A stretch of DNA of 64,000 nucleotides from positions 310,001 to 374,000 of the forward strand of contig NZ_JARHTP010000007.1 in NCBI RefSeq assembly GCF_029223485.1. The letters run 5' to 3'. The position numbers and the translations under genes are program-made. Positions 1-8,288 of this stretch are shown here, one piece after another. Numbering within the stretch: position 1 is the stretch's first letter; every line of letters starts with the position of its first letter. Below the pieces are notes generated by a model. That model did no database searches. It saw only the letters and a program-made list of their open reading frames with translations, and was not told the origin of the DNA. This stretch comes from Streptomyces coacervatus (GTDB taxonomy: Bacteria; Actinomycetota; Actinomycetes; Streptomycetales; Streptomycetaceae).

Positions 1-1107
1 CCGGACGTCAACGTCGAGTATGTACAGGGCAGTTGGGACAGCGTCCACGACCAGCTCCTCACCTCCTTCGAGGGCGGTGAGGCCCCCGACATCATCCACG
101 ACGCCTCCGACGACCTCGCGGACTTCGCCTACGGCGGCTACCTCGCCGACCTGAGCGACCTGTTGCCCGCCCGCCTCAAGTCCGGCATCCCACCGCACAG
201 TTGGGATACGACGACCTTCGGCGACGGCGTCTACGGCGTGCCCTTCCTCCAGGAGCCACGCGTCCTCATCGCCAACGCGACCTGGCTGAAGCGGGCCGCA
301 GTGCGCATCCCGACTGCCCAACACCCCTGGAGCTGGCCCGAGTTCAGGAAAATCACCGAGCAGCTCAGCGGCAACGGCAAGTACGGCGTCGCCTGGCCCC
401 TCAAGGAACCCGTCTCCGCGACCCTCAACCTCTCCCTCTCCACCGGCGGCGAGCTCTTCCACCGAGGCGCGGACGGCAAGGTGAAGGTCCGCTTCGAGGC
501 GGCCGACCAAGTAGTGCCCCGCACCATCCACGACCAGGCGAACACAGACCACAGCGCCTCGCCCACCACCCTCGGCAGCGGCGGCTCGGACACCCTGCCC
601 GGCTTCTTCGGCGGCAAGTACGCGATGGTGCCGCTCGGCTTCTCCTACCGCCAGCAGATCGTGCAGCAGGCCCCGAAGGGCTTCGACTGGCAGGTGCTGC
701 CCGCGCCCGCCGGCGCCGACGGACCGACCCAGGGCGTCAGCCCGCAGACGCTCTCCATCGCCCAGGACAGCAAACACAAGAAGGAGGCCGCCGAGTTCAT
801 CGACTTCCTGCTGCGGCCCAGGAACATGGTGCGGCTGGCGCTCGGCGACTGGATGCTGCCCACGGGCACCCAGGCGCTCAAGGACCCGGCTCTCCGCACG
901 GCCGAGAACGGCTGGGCCACCGGCACCGCCCTCGCCGCCCAGCTGCGCTCGGCACCCGCGCAGTCCGTCCGCGGCTACCCCGAGTGGAAGGACAAGGTCG
1001 CGACCCCCGCCTTCCAGGAGTACTACAGCGGGGCCATCGGCCTCGACGAGCTGCGCCACCGCCTGGAGAACGACGGCAACCTGGTCCTCGCCCGCTACCA
1101 GCGCTGA
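1..1107 (+). CDS. Extracellular sugar-binding protein of an ABC importer (5' end outside window)
   Basis: The frame is open from base 1 to the stop at 1105-1107, giving 368 residues of C-terminal sequence without a start, so the signal peptide and lipobox lie upstream of the window. The text fits family-1 solute-binding proteins: an early APDIIHDASDDLADF segment, then GVPFLQEPRVLIANATWLK (the 'function and first ligand wall' region), and a late GVSPQTLSIAQDSKHKKEAAEFIDFLL helix typical of these proteins. It would capture an oligosaccharide outside the cell and deliver it to a two-permease importer. No permease follows it, so its partners must be upstream. The substrate cannot be told. Confidence 0.85.
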   Translation, partial: PDVNVEYVQGSWDSVHDQLLTSFEGGEAPDIIHDASDDLADFAYGGYLADLSDLLPARLKSGIPPHSWDTTTFGDGVYGVPFLQEPRVLIANATWLKRAAVRIPTAQHPWSWPEFRKITEQLSGNGKYGVAWPLKEPVSATLNLSLSTGGELFHRGADGKVKVRFEAADQVVPRTIHDQANTDHSASPTTLGSGGSDTLPGFFGGKYAMVPLGFSYRQQIVQQAPKGFDWQVLPAPAGADGPTQGVSPQTLSIAQDSKHKKEAAEFIDFLLRPRNMVRLALGDWMLPTGTQALKDPALRTAENGWATGTALAAQLRSAPAQSVRGYPEWKDKVATPAFQEYYSGAIGLDELRHRLENDGNLVLARYQR

Positions 1108-1264
1108 AAGTTCCTTGCCGAGCGTGCGCGTACGAGATCGACCGACGCCTCGTCCCCGTACTACGTGACCGCTTCTCCGCCGGGCCCCAAGTCGCCGTCA
1201 TCAGCGGGGACTTCCGGCGCAGCCGTGGACGCGGAGCACGAGACATCGCCGTAAAAACATTGCA

Positions 1265-1281
1265 CGAGACGTATCGTCTCG
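1265..1281. promoter_or_regulatory. Palindromic operator inside the promoter of the glycosyltransferase gene
   Basis: CGAGACG-TAT-CGTCTCG is a perfect 7+3+7 inverted repeat. It sits between a possible -35 box TTGCAC (1260-1265) and a -10 box TACGGT (1284-1289), 18 bp apart, with the ATG at 1297 seven bases beyond the -10. That geometry suits a repressor that blocks RNA polymerase. The CGAGAC/GTCTCG style of site is common for TetR-family repressors, but no TetR gene is next to it. Confidence 0.6.
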
Positions 1282-1296
1282 CCTACGGTCGCTCGC

Positions 1297-2523
1297 ATGA
1301 CCAGTCGCTCCCGCACCGCCCCTGCCCACATCGCCATGTTCTCCATCGCCGCCCACGGCCATGTGAACCCCAGTCTCGAGGTCATCCGCGAGCTGGTCGC
1401 GCGTGGCCACCGGGTGACGTACGCGATTCCGCCGGCGTTCGCGGAGAAGGTCGCCGAGACGGGTGCCGAGCCGAAGCTGTGGAACTCCACACTGCCGGGG
1501 CCCGACGCGGACCCGTCGGCGTGGGGCAGCGAGCTGCTCGACCACGTCGAGATCTTCCTCGCGGACGCGATGCAGGCGCTGCCCCAGCTGATCGAGGCAT
1601 ACGAGGGAGACGAGGCCGACGTACCGGACCTCGTCCTGCAGGACATCACCGCGTACCCGGCCCGTGTCCTCGCCCACCGCTGGGGTGTGCCCGCGATCTC
1701 GCTCTCACCGAACCTCGTGGCCTGGGAGGGCTACCAGGAGGAGGTCGCGGAGCCGTTGTGGGCGGAGCCGAGGAGCACCGGGCGCGGAAAGGCTTACTAC
1801 GCGCGTTTCCAGGCCTGGCTGGAGGAGTACGGGGTTGATCTGCACCCGGATTCGTTCGCGGGGCGGCCCGACCGCTCGCTCGTCCTGATCCCCAGGGTGC
1901 TGCAGCCGAATGCCGACCGGGTCGACGAGACCGTGTACAGCTTCGTCGGTGCCTGCCAGGGAGACCGGGCGGCACAGGGTGACTGGGAGCGGCCGGCCGG
2001 TGCGGAGAAGGTGGTGCTGGTGTCATTGGGGTCGACCTTCACCAACCAGCCCGGTTTCTACCGGGAGTGCGTGCGGGCCTTCGGGGATCTGCCGGGCTGG
2101 CATCTGGTCCTGCAGATCGGGCAGCGCGTGGATCCCGCCGCGCTGGGGGACGTACCGGCCAACGTCGAAGTACGGTCCTGGGTCCCGCAGTTCGCGATCC
2201 TCAAGCAGGCCGACCTGTTCGTCACCCACGCGGGAGCGGGCGGCAGCCAGGAGGGTCTGGCCACCGCCACACCGATGATCGCCGTACCGCAGGCCGTCGA
2301 CCAGTTCGGCAACGCGGACATACTCCAGGCCCTCGGTGTCGCCCGCCACGTCCCCTCGGCGGACGCGACCGCCGAGACCCTGCGCAGCACCGCCCTCGCC
2401 CTCGTCGACGACCCCGAGGTCGCCCGGCGGCTCAAGGAGATCCAGGCCGAGATGGCGAAGGAGGGCGGCACTCGGCGCGCGGCCGACCTCATCGAGGCCG
2501 AACTGCCAGTGGAACAAGGGTAG
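1297..2523 (+). CDS. MGT-family glycosyltransferase (macrolide-inactivating type)
   Basis: 408 aa, GT-B fold. The N-terminus carries SIAAHGHVNPSLEVI, with the His near residue 20 in the position of the catalytic base of OleD/OleI/Mgt enzymes. The C-terminal half has the donor-binding signature WVPQFAILKQADLFVTHAG followed by GGSQEGLATATPMIAVP. Such enzymes move glucose from UDP-glucose to a hydroxyl of macrolides, flavonoids or other lipophilic acceptors, often for self-protection or detoxification. The ATG at 1297 has no Shine-Dalgarno sequence but has a -10 box (TACGGT) seven bases upstream, so the transcript is probably leaderless. A strong hairpin terminator follows. The natural acceptor is unknown. 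Confidence 0.9.
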   Translation: MTSRSRTAPAHIAMFSIAAHGHVNPSLEVIRELVARGHRVTYAIPPAFAEKVAETGAEPKLWNSTLPGPDADPSAWGSELLDHVEIFLADAMQALPQLIEAYEGDEADVPDLVLQDITAYPARVLAHRWGVPAISLSPNLVAWEGYQEEVAEPLWAEPRSTGRGKAYYARFQAWLEEYGVDLHPDSFAGRPDRSLVLIPRVLQPNADRVDETVYSFVGACQGDRAAQGDWERPAGAEKVVLVSLGSTFTNQPGFYRECVRAFGDLPGWHLVLQIGQRVDPAALGDVPANVEVRSWVPQFAILKQADLFVTHAGAGGSQEGLATATPMIAVPQAVDQFGNADILQALGVARHVPSADATAETLRSTALALVDDPEVARRLKEIQAEMAKEGGTRRAADLIEAELPVEQG

Positions 2524-2534
2524 TTGCGGACGAG

Positions 2535-2573
2535 CGAGGGCCCGTTGGCTCCCCTGTGGCCAACGGGCCCTCG
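2535..2573. terminator. Strong hairpin terminator after the glycosyltransferase gene
   Basis: CGAGGGCCCGTTGG at 2535-2548 pairs perfectly with 2560-2573, giving a 14-bp stem with an 11-nt loop, 11 bases after the stop codon. There is no T-run, as is usual for Streptomyces. It lies between convergent genes. Confidence 0.85.
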
Positions 2574-2577
2574 GTCA

Positions 2578-2642
2578 GTGAGGGTTCAACCTCTTCAGCT
2601 CAACCCCAGTGAGGGTTCAATCAACCCCTGTGAGGGTTGAAC
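2578..2642. repeat. Three short direct repeats between convergent genes
   Basis: GTGAGGGTTCAA (2578-2589), GTGAGGGTTCAA (2609-2620) and GTGAGGGTTGAA (2630-2641) are near-identical and about 20-30 bp apart. Complementary CAACCCC tracts lie between them, so each repeat can form a small hairpin. The last copy ends five bases before the stop codon of the convergent MMPL gene. Role unknown; a second termination zone or a binding array are both possible. Confidence 0.6.
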
Positions 2643-2646
2643 CCCT

Positions 2647-4905
2647 TCAGACGCCCAGTCGCTTACCCTCGTCGCGCCGCACCGAGTGCGTCACGGCTTC
2701 GGCCGACTCGTCGTGTGTGAGGTCCGGCAGCCGGTTCAGCCACTTCGGCAGGTACCAGTTGCGCTCGCCCAGCAGCGCCATCACCGCCGGCAGCAGCACA
2801 CCCCGGATGATCGTGGCGTCGATCAGCACGGCGGCCGCGAGGCCCACGCCCATCTGCTTCATGGACTGCATGGACAGCGTCCCGAAGATCGCGAACACGG
2901 CGACCATGATGACCGCGGCGCTGGTGACGACACCGGCCGTGGTGACCACACCGTGCTGGATCGCGTCCCTGGTCGTACGGCCGCGCATCCGCGCCTCGCG
3001 GATCCGGGACACCACGAACACGTGGTAGTCCATGCTCAGCCCGAACAGGATCACGAACAGGAACAGCGGCAGCCAGGTGATGATCGCGCCGACGCCCTCC
3101 GCGCCCACCAGGGACGCGCCCCAGCCGTGCTGGAAGACGGCGACGAGGATGCCGTAAGCCGCCCCCACCGACAGCAGGTTGAGCAGGATCGACGTGATCG
3201 CGACCGTCAGCGAGCGGAACGACAGCAGCATCAGCAGGAAGGCGAAGACCACGACGAACGCGAAGACCGGGACGACGGCGCCGCCCAGCTGGGCGTTGAA
3301 GTCGTGCGAGCCGGCGACCTGTCCGGTGATCGGCGCCTGGACGCCGTCCACCTTGCCGAGCGTGGCGGGCCGTACCTCGTCGCGCAGCTTCTCCAGGCTG
3401 GCGCCGGCCTTGTCCAGGTCGGAGCCGCCGACCAGGGGTACGGAGATGTAGGCGATGTTCTGTGCGTCGTGCAGCGTGATCTGGACCGGGCCGCGCGAGG
3501 CGCCCGAACTGATCGCCTGTGCACGGAAGTCGGCGAGCGCGGACTTCACCTCGGGCGCATTGATGTCCTTCGCCTGGACGACCACCTGGGCCGGCTCGGA
3601 GCCGCCCGGGAAGGCGTCGTTGACGCGGTTGTACGTCTGCACGATCGGCAGCGAGTTGCCGAACTCCTGGTCCAGCGTGAGGTTCTGGGTCTTCATGCCG
3701 ACCGCGGGGGCTGCGATGGCGAGCAGCGCACCGCCCGCGACCAGGACGGAGACGAGGGGCTTGGCGAGCACCCCGCGCAGGACGGCCGTCCAGAACGGGC
3801 TCTCCCCGCCCGTGCGGGCGGCGCGGCGCTCCATGGCCTTGGCCAGGAAGGGGACGCGGCCCTTCTCGACCCGCTCGCCCAGCAGCGAGAGGAGAGCCGG
3901 CAGGACGGTCACCGAGCCGACCATGGCGACGGCGACGACCATCAGCGAGGCCAGGCCCATGCCCTGGAACGTGGCGAGACCGGTGAACAGCATGCCCGCC
4001 ATCGCCACGCACACCGTGATGCCGGAGACGATGATCGCGCGGCCACTGGTCGCGGCGGCGATCCGCAGCGCCGTCTGGCCGTCCCGCCCCGCGGCCCGCT
4101 CCTCGCGCTCGCGGCGCAGATAGAACAGGCAGTAGTCGACACCCACGGCCAGACCGACCAGCAGCATCACGGAGTTGGCGGTGTCGGTCATCGGCTGGAC
4201 ATGGCTGACGATGCCGATCAGGCCCATCGTCGCCATGATCGCGGTGATCGCCAGCGCGACCGGCAGCAGCGCGGCCACCAGTGCGCCGAAGGCGATGAGC
4301 AGAATGCCGAGGGCCACCGGCACCGCCGAGTACTCGGCCTTCTGGAAGTCGGTGCCGAACGCGTCCTTGAACTGCTTCGTCATGCTCGCGCCGCCGATCT
4401 CCTCGATCCGCAGCGTCGAGTGGTCGTGCTGCACGCGCTCGACCGCCTTCAGCACCGGCTCCACCCGGTCGTAGGCGGTCTCGTTGTCACCGCGCATGTC
4501 GAACTGCACCAGCGCGCTGTGCCCGTCCTTGGAGATCGTGTGCTCCGTGTACGGCGACTTCACGTCCGTGACCTTGCCGGTCCCGTCGACGGCCTTGACG
4601 ACCGCACCCACAGCCGCCTTGAACTCGGCGTCCGTGGCCTTGAGCTGACCGTCCTTCGCCTGGATCAGGACCGTCTCACTTGCCCGCTCCTTGATCCCCG
4701 AGTCCTCGATGATCTTGGCGGCGGTGTGTGTCTCGCCCTTGAGTTGGTCGCTGTCCTTGAGGTCGACCCGGCCCGCGGCCGAACCGACCCCCATCGCCAG
4801 AACGACGAACAGCACCCAGATACCGACGGCAGCCCATCGGTGCCGGGCGCTCCAGCCGCCGGCCCGGGCGGCGATGCCCCGCACCCGCGAATCTCCGTTA
4901 CCCAT
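2647..4905 (-). CDS. MMPL family (RND superfamily) membrane transporter
   Basis: 752 aa from the ATG at 4905, which starts MGNGDSRVRG and is preceded by AAGGGGG. An upstream in-frame extension to 5049 is Arg/Pro-rich and looks non-coding. The layout is typical of MmpL proteins: one membrane helix near residues 20-40, a large extracytoplasmic loop, about five helices around residues 185-330, a second loop, then five more helices around 540-710. Family signatures include VGLAVGVDYCLFYLRRERE and LFGLSMDYHVFVVSRIRE, the paired Asp-Tyr motifs of the proton pathway. MMPL proteins export lipids, pigments or antibiotics with proton motive force. No biosynthetic partner or regulator is adjacent, so the cargo is not predictable. 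Confidence 0.92.
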   Translation of the reverse strand: MGNGDSRVRGIAARAGGWSARHRWAAVGIWVLFVVLAMGVGSAAGRVDLKDSDQLKGETHTAAKIIEDSGIKERASETVLIQAKDGQLKATDAEFKAAVGAVVKAVDGTGKVTDVKSPYTEHTISKDGHSALVQFDMRGDNETAYDRVEPVLKAVERVQHDHSTLRIEEIGGASMTKQFKDAFGTDFQKAEYSAVPVALGILLIAFGALVAALLPVALAITAIMATMGLIGIVSHVQPMTDTANSVMLLVGLAVGVDYCLFYLRREREERAAGRDGQTALRIAAATSGRAIIVSGITVCVAMAGMLFTGLATFQGMGLASLMVVAVAMVGSVTVLPALLSLLGERVEKGRVPFLAKAMERRAARTGGESPFWTAVLRGVLAKPLVSVLVAGGALLAIAAPAVGMKTQNLTLDQEFGNSLPIVQTYNRVNDAFPGGSEPAQVVVQAKDINAPEVKSALADFRAQAISSGASRGPVQITLHDAQNIAYISVPLVGGSDLDKAGASLEKLRDEVRPATLGKVDGVQAPITGQVAGSHDFNAQLGGAVVPVFAFVVVFAFLLMLLSFRSLTVAITSILLNLLSVGAAYGILVAVFQHGWGASLVGAEGVGAIITWLPLFLFVILFGLSMDYHVFVVSRIREARMRGRTTRDAIQHGVVTTAGVVTSAAVIMVAVFAIFGTLSMQSMKQMGVGLAAAVLIDATIIRGVLLPAVMALLGERNWYLPKWLNRLPDLTHDESAEAVTHSVRRDEGKRLGV

Positions 4906-5294
4906 GACGGGCTTGCCCCCTTGTGTGCGGTGACAGCCCCCTGCCGCCACCTTTCGCTTCGAAGGTATGGGCGCGATAAGACCGTCTCGTCGTGCTGCCC
5001 GGTGAAGTGCGGCGGGCGCGGGTCCTCCCCTCGGACTGCGGCGCCTCACCGCTGGGTAGGACGTCGGCCCCTTACATCTATCGGGACTTCTCGGGGATGA
5101 AGATCAGGGTGTCCGGTCCGTCGGCATCGCTCCTTTTGTTATTACGAAGCCTTGTTGAACAAGTCACAGGTGCGTGTATGTGTTGATCCGGACCCGTGAT
5201 TCGGACAGAGTTTCGGGCAGTCCGCCCCCACGCGGACGCTGCGGCCGTCGTGCCCACCCCCACGGGGCACGACGGCCGCTTTATGGTGTGCGCC
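4906..5294. other. 389-bp divergent intergenic region with hairpin and palindrome
   Basis: This lies between the MMPL gene (minus) and the DUF1697 gene (plus) and must hold both promoters. It contains an AT-rich patch (5130-5165) with the palindrome CTTGTTGAACAAG (5152-5164). From within it, TTGAAC (5156-5161) and TATGTG (5178-5183), 16 bp apart, could be a plus-strand promoter. A 15-bp hairpin follows at 5241-5279. A short untranslated RNA running from about 5190 to the hairpin is possible but unproven. No open frame here looks coding and no tRNA was seen. Confidence 0.5.
5241..5279. terminator. 15-bp perfect hairpin just upstream of the DUF1697 gene
   Basis: GCGGCCGTCGTGCCC (5241-5255) pairs without mismatch with 5265-5279 around a 9-nt loop. 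It looks like a rho-independent terminator, but the only transcript that could reach it from the plus side starts within the preceding intergenic region. It also overlaps where the -35 region of the next promoter (-10 TATGGT at 5282-5287) should lie. Confidence 0.55.
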
Positions 5295-5843
5295 ATGACG
5301 ACGACGTATGCGGCACTGCTGCGCGGGATCAACGTGGGCGGCAGGAAGAAGCTCCCCATGGCCGAACTGCGGCAGCTGATGGACGGCCTCGGCCACTCCG
5401 GCGTACGCACCCATCTGCAGAGCGGCCAGGCCGTCTTCGCCTCCGGCCACGGCGACGAGGAGTCCCTGGCCGCCGAACTCGCGCAGGCGATCCAGAAGCA
5501 CTTCGGCTTCTCCGTCGACGTGATCGTGCGCGACCACGCCTACCTCAGGGCGGTCGCCGAAGCCTGCCCCTTCCCGGCCGCCGAGCTGGAGGCCAAGCAG
5601 CTCCACGTCACCTACTTCTCCGCACCCGTCGACGAGGCGCGCTTCGCGGAGATCGACCGGGAGGCCTTTCTCCCCGAGGAGTTCCGGCTGGGCGACCGCG
5701 CGCTGTACCTGTACGCGCCGGACGGCCTGGGCCGCTCCCAGCTCGCCGTACACCTCGCCAAGCCCCGTATCAACAAAGGCCTGATCGCGACGACCCGGAA
5801 CTGGAACACCGTCGTGAAGCTGGTGGAGCTCACGGCGGAGTGA
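5295..5843 (+). CDS. DUF1697 domain-containing protein
   Basis: 182 aa. The family hallmark opening YAALLRGINVGGRKKLPMAEL starts right after the initiator, followed by the conserved THLQSGQAVFAS segment and a C-terminal RINKGLIATTRNWNTVVKL motif, so the protein is complete. The ATG at 5295 has -10 box TATGGT seven bases upstream, consistent with a leaderless message. An ATG at 5283 would lie inside that box and is less likely. DUF1697 proteins are small cytoplasmic proteins of unknown biochemical function found singly in many actinobacteria. Nothing around it suggests a partner. Confidence 0.88.
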   Translation: MTTTYAALLRGINVGGRKKLPMAELRQLMDGLGHSGVRTHLQSGQAVFASGHGDEESLAAELAQAIQKHFGFSVDVIVRDHAYLRAVAEACPFPAAELEAKQLHVTYFSAPVDEARFAEIDREAFLPEEFRLGDRALYLYAPDGLGRSQLAVHLAKPRINKGLIATTRNWNTVVKLVELTAE

Positions 5844-5896
5844 CCGCCCGGAGGCCGGGCTCGGACAGGGGGCAGCGGCTGTGCGAGGCTCGTCCC

Positions 5897-6925
5897 ATGC
5901 GCTACATCATCGTTGGAGCAGGGGCCGTCGGCGGTGCGATCGGCGGGCGGCTGGCGGGCTCGGGGCACGAGGTCGTGCTGGTCGCGCGGGGCGCGCACCA
6001 CGCGGCGCTGCGGGACGGCGGGCTGCGGCTGAAGGTGCCGGACGGCGAGTTCACGTATCGGCTGCCGACGGTCGAAGGGCCGGACGAACTGGGCGAGTTG
6101 AGGCCCGACGACGTGCTCGTCCTCGCCGTCAAGACGCAGGACACCGTGGCCGCGGTGCAGACCTGGGGCCCGGCGCCCGTCGCGGGCGGCGGCACGGCGG
6201 CCGAGCGGCTGCCCCTGTTCTGCGCCCAGAACGGGGTGGAGGGCCAGCGCCTCGCCCTGCGCGTCTTCCGGCACGTGTACGGCGTCTGCGTCTGGCTGCC
6301 GGCCACCTTCCTCGAACCGGGTGCCGTCCGGGCCGACTGCGGCCCGCTCACCGGCATCCTGCACCTGGGCCGGTTTCCGCACGGCACCGACGAGACCGCC
6401 CGGCTGGTCGCTGCGGACCTGGAGAAGACGCGATTCTTCGAGGCACCGGTCGTGCCGGACGTGACGCGCTGGCAGTACGCCAAGCTGCTGACCAACCTCA
6501 GCAACACGCTCCAGGCGCTCACCGGTCCCGACCAGGGCCCGGGGCCCCGGGCCGCGTTGCGCGAACGTCTGCGGGCCGAGGGCGAGGCCGTGCTCGACGC
6601 CGCCGGGATCGCATACGCGAGCGTCGAGGAGCAGAAGGCGGCACGCGGCCACAAGGTGGACCTGGTGCCCCTCGACGGTGCCCCGCGCGGCGGCGGCTCC
6701 TCCTGGCAGTCGCTCAGCCGCGGCACCGGCACCATCGAGGCCGATTACCTGAACGGCGAGATCGCGCTCCTCGGCCGTCTGCACGGCGTACCGACCCCGC
6801 TCAACGACCTGCTGCAGCACCTCGGTAACACCTTCGCCCGGGAGCGCCGTGCGCCGGGTTCGATGCCGGTCGAGGAACTCGTCCGCCTGGCCGACGACGC
6901 TGTCGCGTTTGTTCAAGAGTCCTGA
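5897..6925 (+). CDS. Ketopantoate reductase family oxidoreductase (PanE/ApbA-like)
   Basis: 342 aa. It begins RYIIVGAGAVGGAIGGRLAG, a clean NADP-binding Rossmann fingerprint, with a basic RGAH at the end of beta-2 that suits NADPH. The mid-protein segment WQYAKLLTNLSN carries the Lys and Asn equivalent to the catalytic Lys and substrate-binding Asn of E. coli PanE. The C-terminal part has the typical SWQSLSRGTGTIEADYLNGEI motif. It would reduce 2-dehydropantoate to pantoate or a related 2-oxoacid. Many Streptomyces carry several paralogues, so the true substrate is uncertain. The start is leaderless-like, with GAGGCT six bases upstream of the ATG. Confidence 0.85.
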   Translation: MRYIIVGAGAVGGAIGGRLAGSGHEVVLVARGAHHAALRDGGLRLKVPDGEFTYRLPTVEGPDELGELRPDDVLVLAVKTQDTVAAVQTWGPAPVAGGGTAAERLPLFCAQNGVEGQRLALRVFRHVYGVCVWLPATFLEPGAVRADCGPLTGILHLGRFPHGTDETARLVAADLEKTRFFEAPVVPDVTRWQYAKLLTNLSNTLQALTGPDQGPGPRAALRERLRAEGEAVLDAAGIAYASVEEQKAARGHKVDLVPLDGAPRGGGSSWQSLSRGTGTIEADYLNGEIALLGRLHGVPTPLNDLLQHLGNTFARERRAPGSMPVEELVRLADDAVAFVQES

Positions 6926-6950
6926 CCGGCCTCTTCCTAGCGTGGGGTGC

Positions 6951-7544
6951 ATGACGTACGACGACCCGAAGCACCTGCACACGTACATGAGCGAGTGTGC
7001 CGCCGAGGCGGCCCGCGTGGCGCGCGGCGTCCCGGCGGACCGGCTCGGCGATCCCACCCACTGCCCCGACTGGGACGTCCGCGCCCTGGTCAACCACTGG
7101 GTGCTCTACACCTCCCACGGCCTGGAGCACCGCGCCCTGCGCAAACAGCTCCCCGAGGAGCTGACCGCCCGCGACTTCACCGCCGACCCCGACTGGCCCG
7201 CGGCCTACGCCGCCCAGCTGGACCGCGCCGTCGCGGCCTGGGCCGACCCCACGGTGTGGGAGGGCGAGGTCGACCTAGGTATGGCGAAGATGCCCGCCGC
7301 CCAGATCGCCTCAATGGTCATCAAGGAGATGGCGGTGCACGGCTGGGACGTCGCCACCGCCACCGGCCAGCAGTTCCATGTCTCGGACGACGCTGCCCGC
7401 TTCGTCCTCGACGTGGTGGACAAGCACGGCGACCTCTACCGCCAGTACGACGGCTTCGCCGACCAGGTGCCGGTGCCGAACGACGCGCCCGTGTTCGACC
7501 GGGCGCTCGCCTCCAGCGGACGGGATCCCAAATTGGGTCACTGA
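6951..7544 (+). CDS. TIGR03086-type metal-binding protein of the mycothiol-dependent maleylpyruvate isomerase/DinB fold
   Basis: 197 aa. The N-terminal part has THCPDWDVRALVNHWV and the middle has MVIKEMAVHGWDVATATGQ; the His of VNHW, the Glu of KEM and the His of VHGWD are the expected metal triad of this four-helix fold. Many relatives act with mycothiol, the actinobacterial thiol, in isomerisation or conjugation, but most TIGR03086 members have no assigned reaction. -10 box TAGCGT (6938-6943) lies seven bases before the ATG and there is no ribosome-binding site, so translation is probably leaderless. The next gene is also a thiol-related protein. Confidence 0.85.
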   Translation: MTYDDPKHLHTYMSECAAEAARVARGVPADRLGDPTHCPDWDVRALVNHWVLYTSHGLEHRALRKQLPEELTARDFTADPDWPAAYAAQLDRAVAAWADPTVWEGEVDLGMAKMPAAQIASMVIKEMAVHGWDVATATGQQFHVSDDAARFVLDVVDKHGDLYRQYDGFADQVPVPNDAPVFDRALASSGRDPKLGH

Positions 7545-7599
7545 AAGACCTATGAATTGGGCCGAGACTCTGTACCACCTCCCGGCTACCGTCGACGGT

Positions 7600-8217
7600 A
7601 TGACCAACACCGCACCCACCCGCGTCGACTTCTGGTTCGACTCCGCCTGCCCCTTCGCCTGGATCACCTCCCGCTGGCTGCTGGAGGTCGAGCGCGAGCG
7701 CCCGCTCGACCTCCGCTTCCACCCGATGAGCCTCTACCTGCACAACCTGGGCAATGAACTCCCCGACTGGTACCGGGAGTTGGTCGACAAGTCGATCGGC
7801 CCGGTGCGGGTCGCGGTGGCCGCCGCCGAGCGGCACGGGGAGAAGGTCCTGCGCGACCTGTACACGGCGTTCGGCACCCGCATCCACGAACGCAAGGCGG
7901 ACGACTTCGACGCCGTGATCGCCGATGCGCTGGCGGAACTGGGCCTCCCGGCCGACCTCGCGGCCGCCGCGCACGACTCCTCGTACGACGAGGCGGTACG
8001 GCGGAGCCACGAGGCGGGCGTCGAGCCGGAGTCGGGCGGTTACGTGGGAACGCCCACCATTCACGTCGACGGGACCGTGTGGTTCGGGCCCGTGCTGCGA
8101 GCGATTCCGCGGGGCGCCAGGGCGGCCGAACTCTTCGACAGCTTCCGGGTGTTGGCGAGGCACCCCGACTTCTTCGAGCTGAAGCGCACCCGTACGGGCG
8201 GGCTGTCCTTCGGCTAG
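7600..8217 (+). CDS. DsbA-like thioredoxin-fold protein (mycothiol-dependent nitroreductase Rv2466c type)
   Basis: 205 aa. The opening VDFWFDSACPFAWITSRWLLEVE matches the Rv2466c family, a mycoredoxin-linked DsbA-fold enzyme, and GGYVGTPTIHVDG contains the cis-Pro loop. The active site here is Cys-Pro-Phe-Ala rather than the CPWC dithiol of Rv2466c, so only the nucleophilic Cys is present and a monothiol (mycothiol-coupled) mechanism is implied. The last segment ARHPDFFELKRTRTG is also family-typical. The ATG at 7600 is seven bases after -10 box TACCGT (7587-7592). Convergent with the chelatase gene 71 bases downstream. Confidence 0.87.
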   Translation: MTNTAPTRVDFWFDSACPFAWITSRWLLEVERERPLDLRFHPMSLYLHNLGNELPDWYRELVDKSIGPVRVAVAAAERHGEKVLRDLYTAFGTRIHERKADDFDAVIADALAELGLPADLAAAAHDSSYDEAVRRSHEAGVEPESGGYVGTPTIHVDGTVWFGPVLRAIPRGARAAELFDSFRVLARHPDFFELKRTRTGGLSFG

Positions 8218-8288
8218 TGGCTGCTTCTGAACCGGGGCGGCTATTCCTGTTCTGATTCCGATTCAGTTCCAGGCGTTCAGTGGGAAAC

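Noticed and set aside
2578..2642. Direct repeats considered as a mini CRISPR array
   Set aside because: Units are only 12 bp, spacing is irregular, and no cas gene is present.
2686..5100. An 804-codon plus-strand frame opposite the MMPL gene
   Set aside because: Low-complexity His/Arg/Asp-rich text typical of antisense to a membrane-protein gene; no ribosome-binding site or motif.
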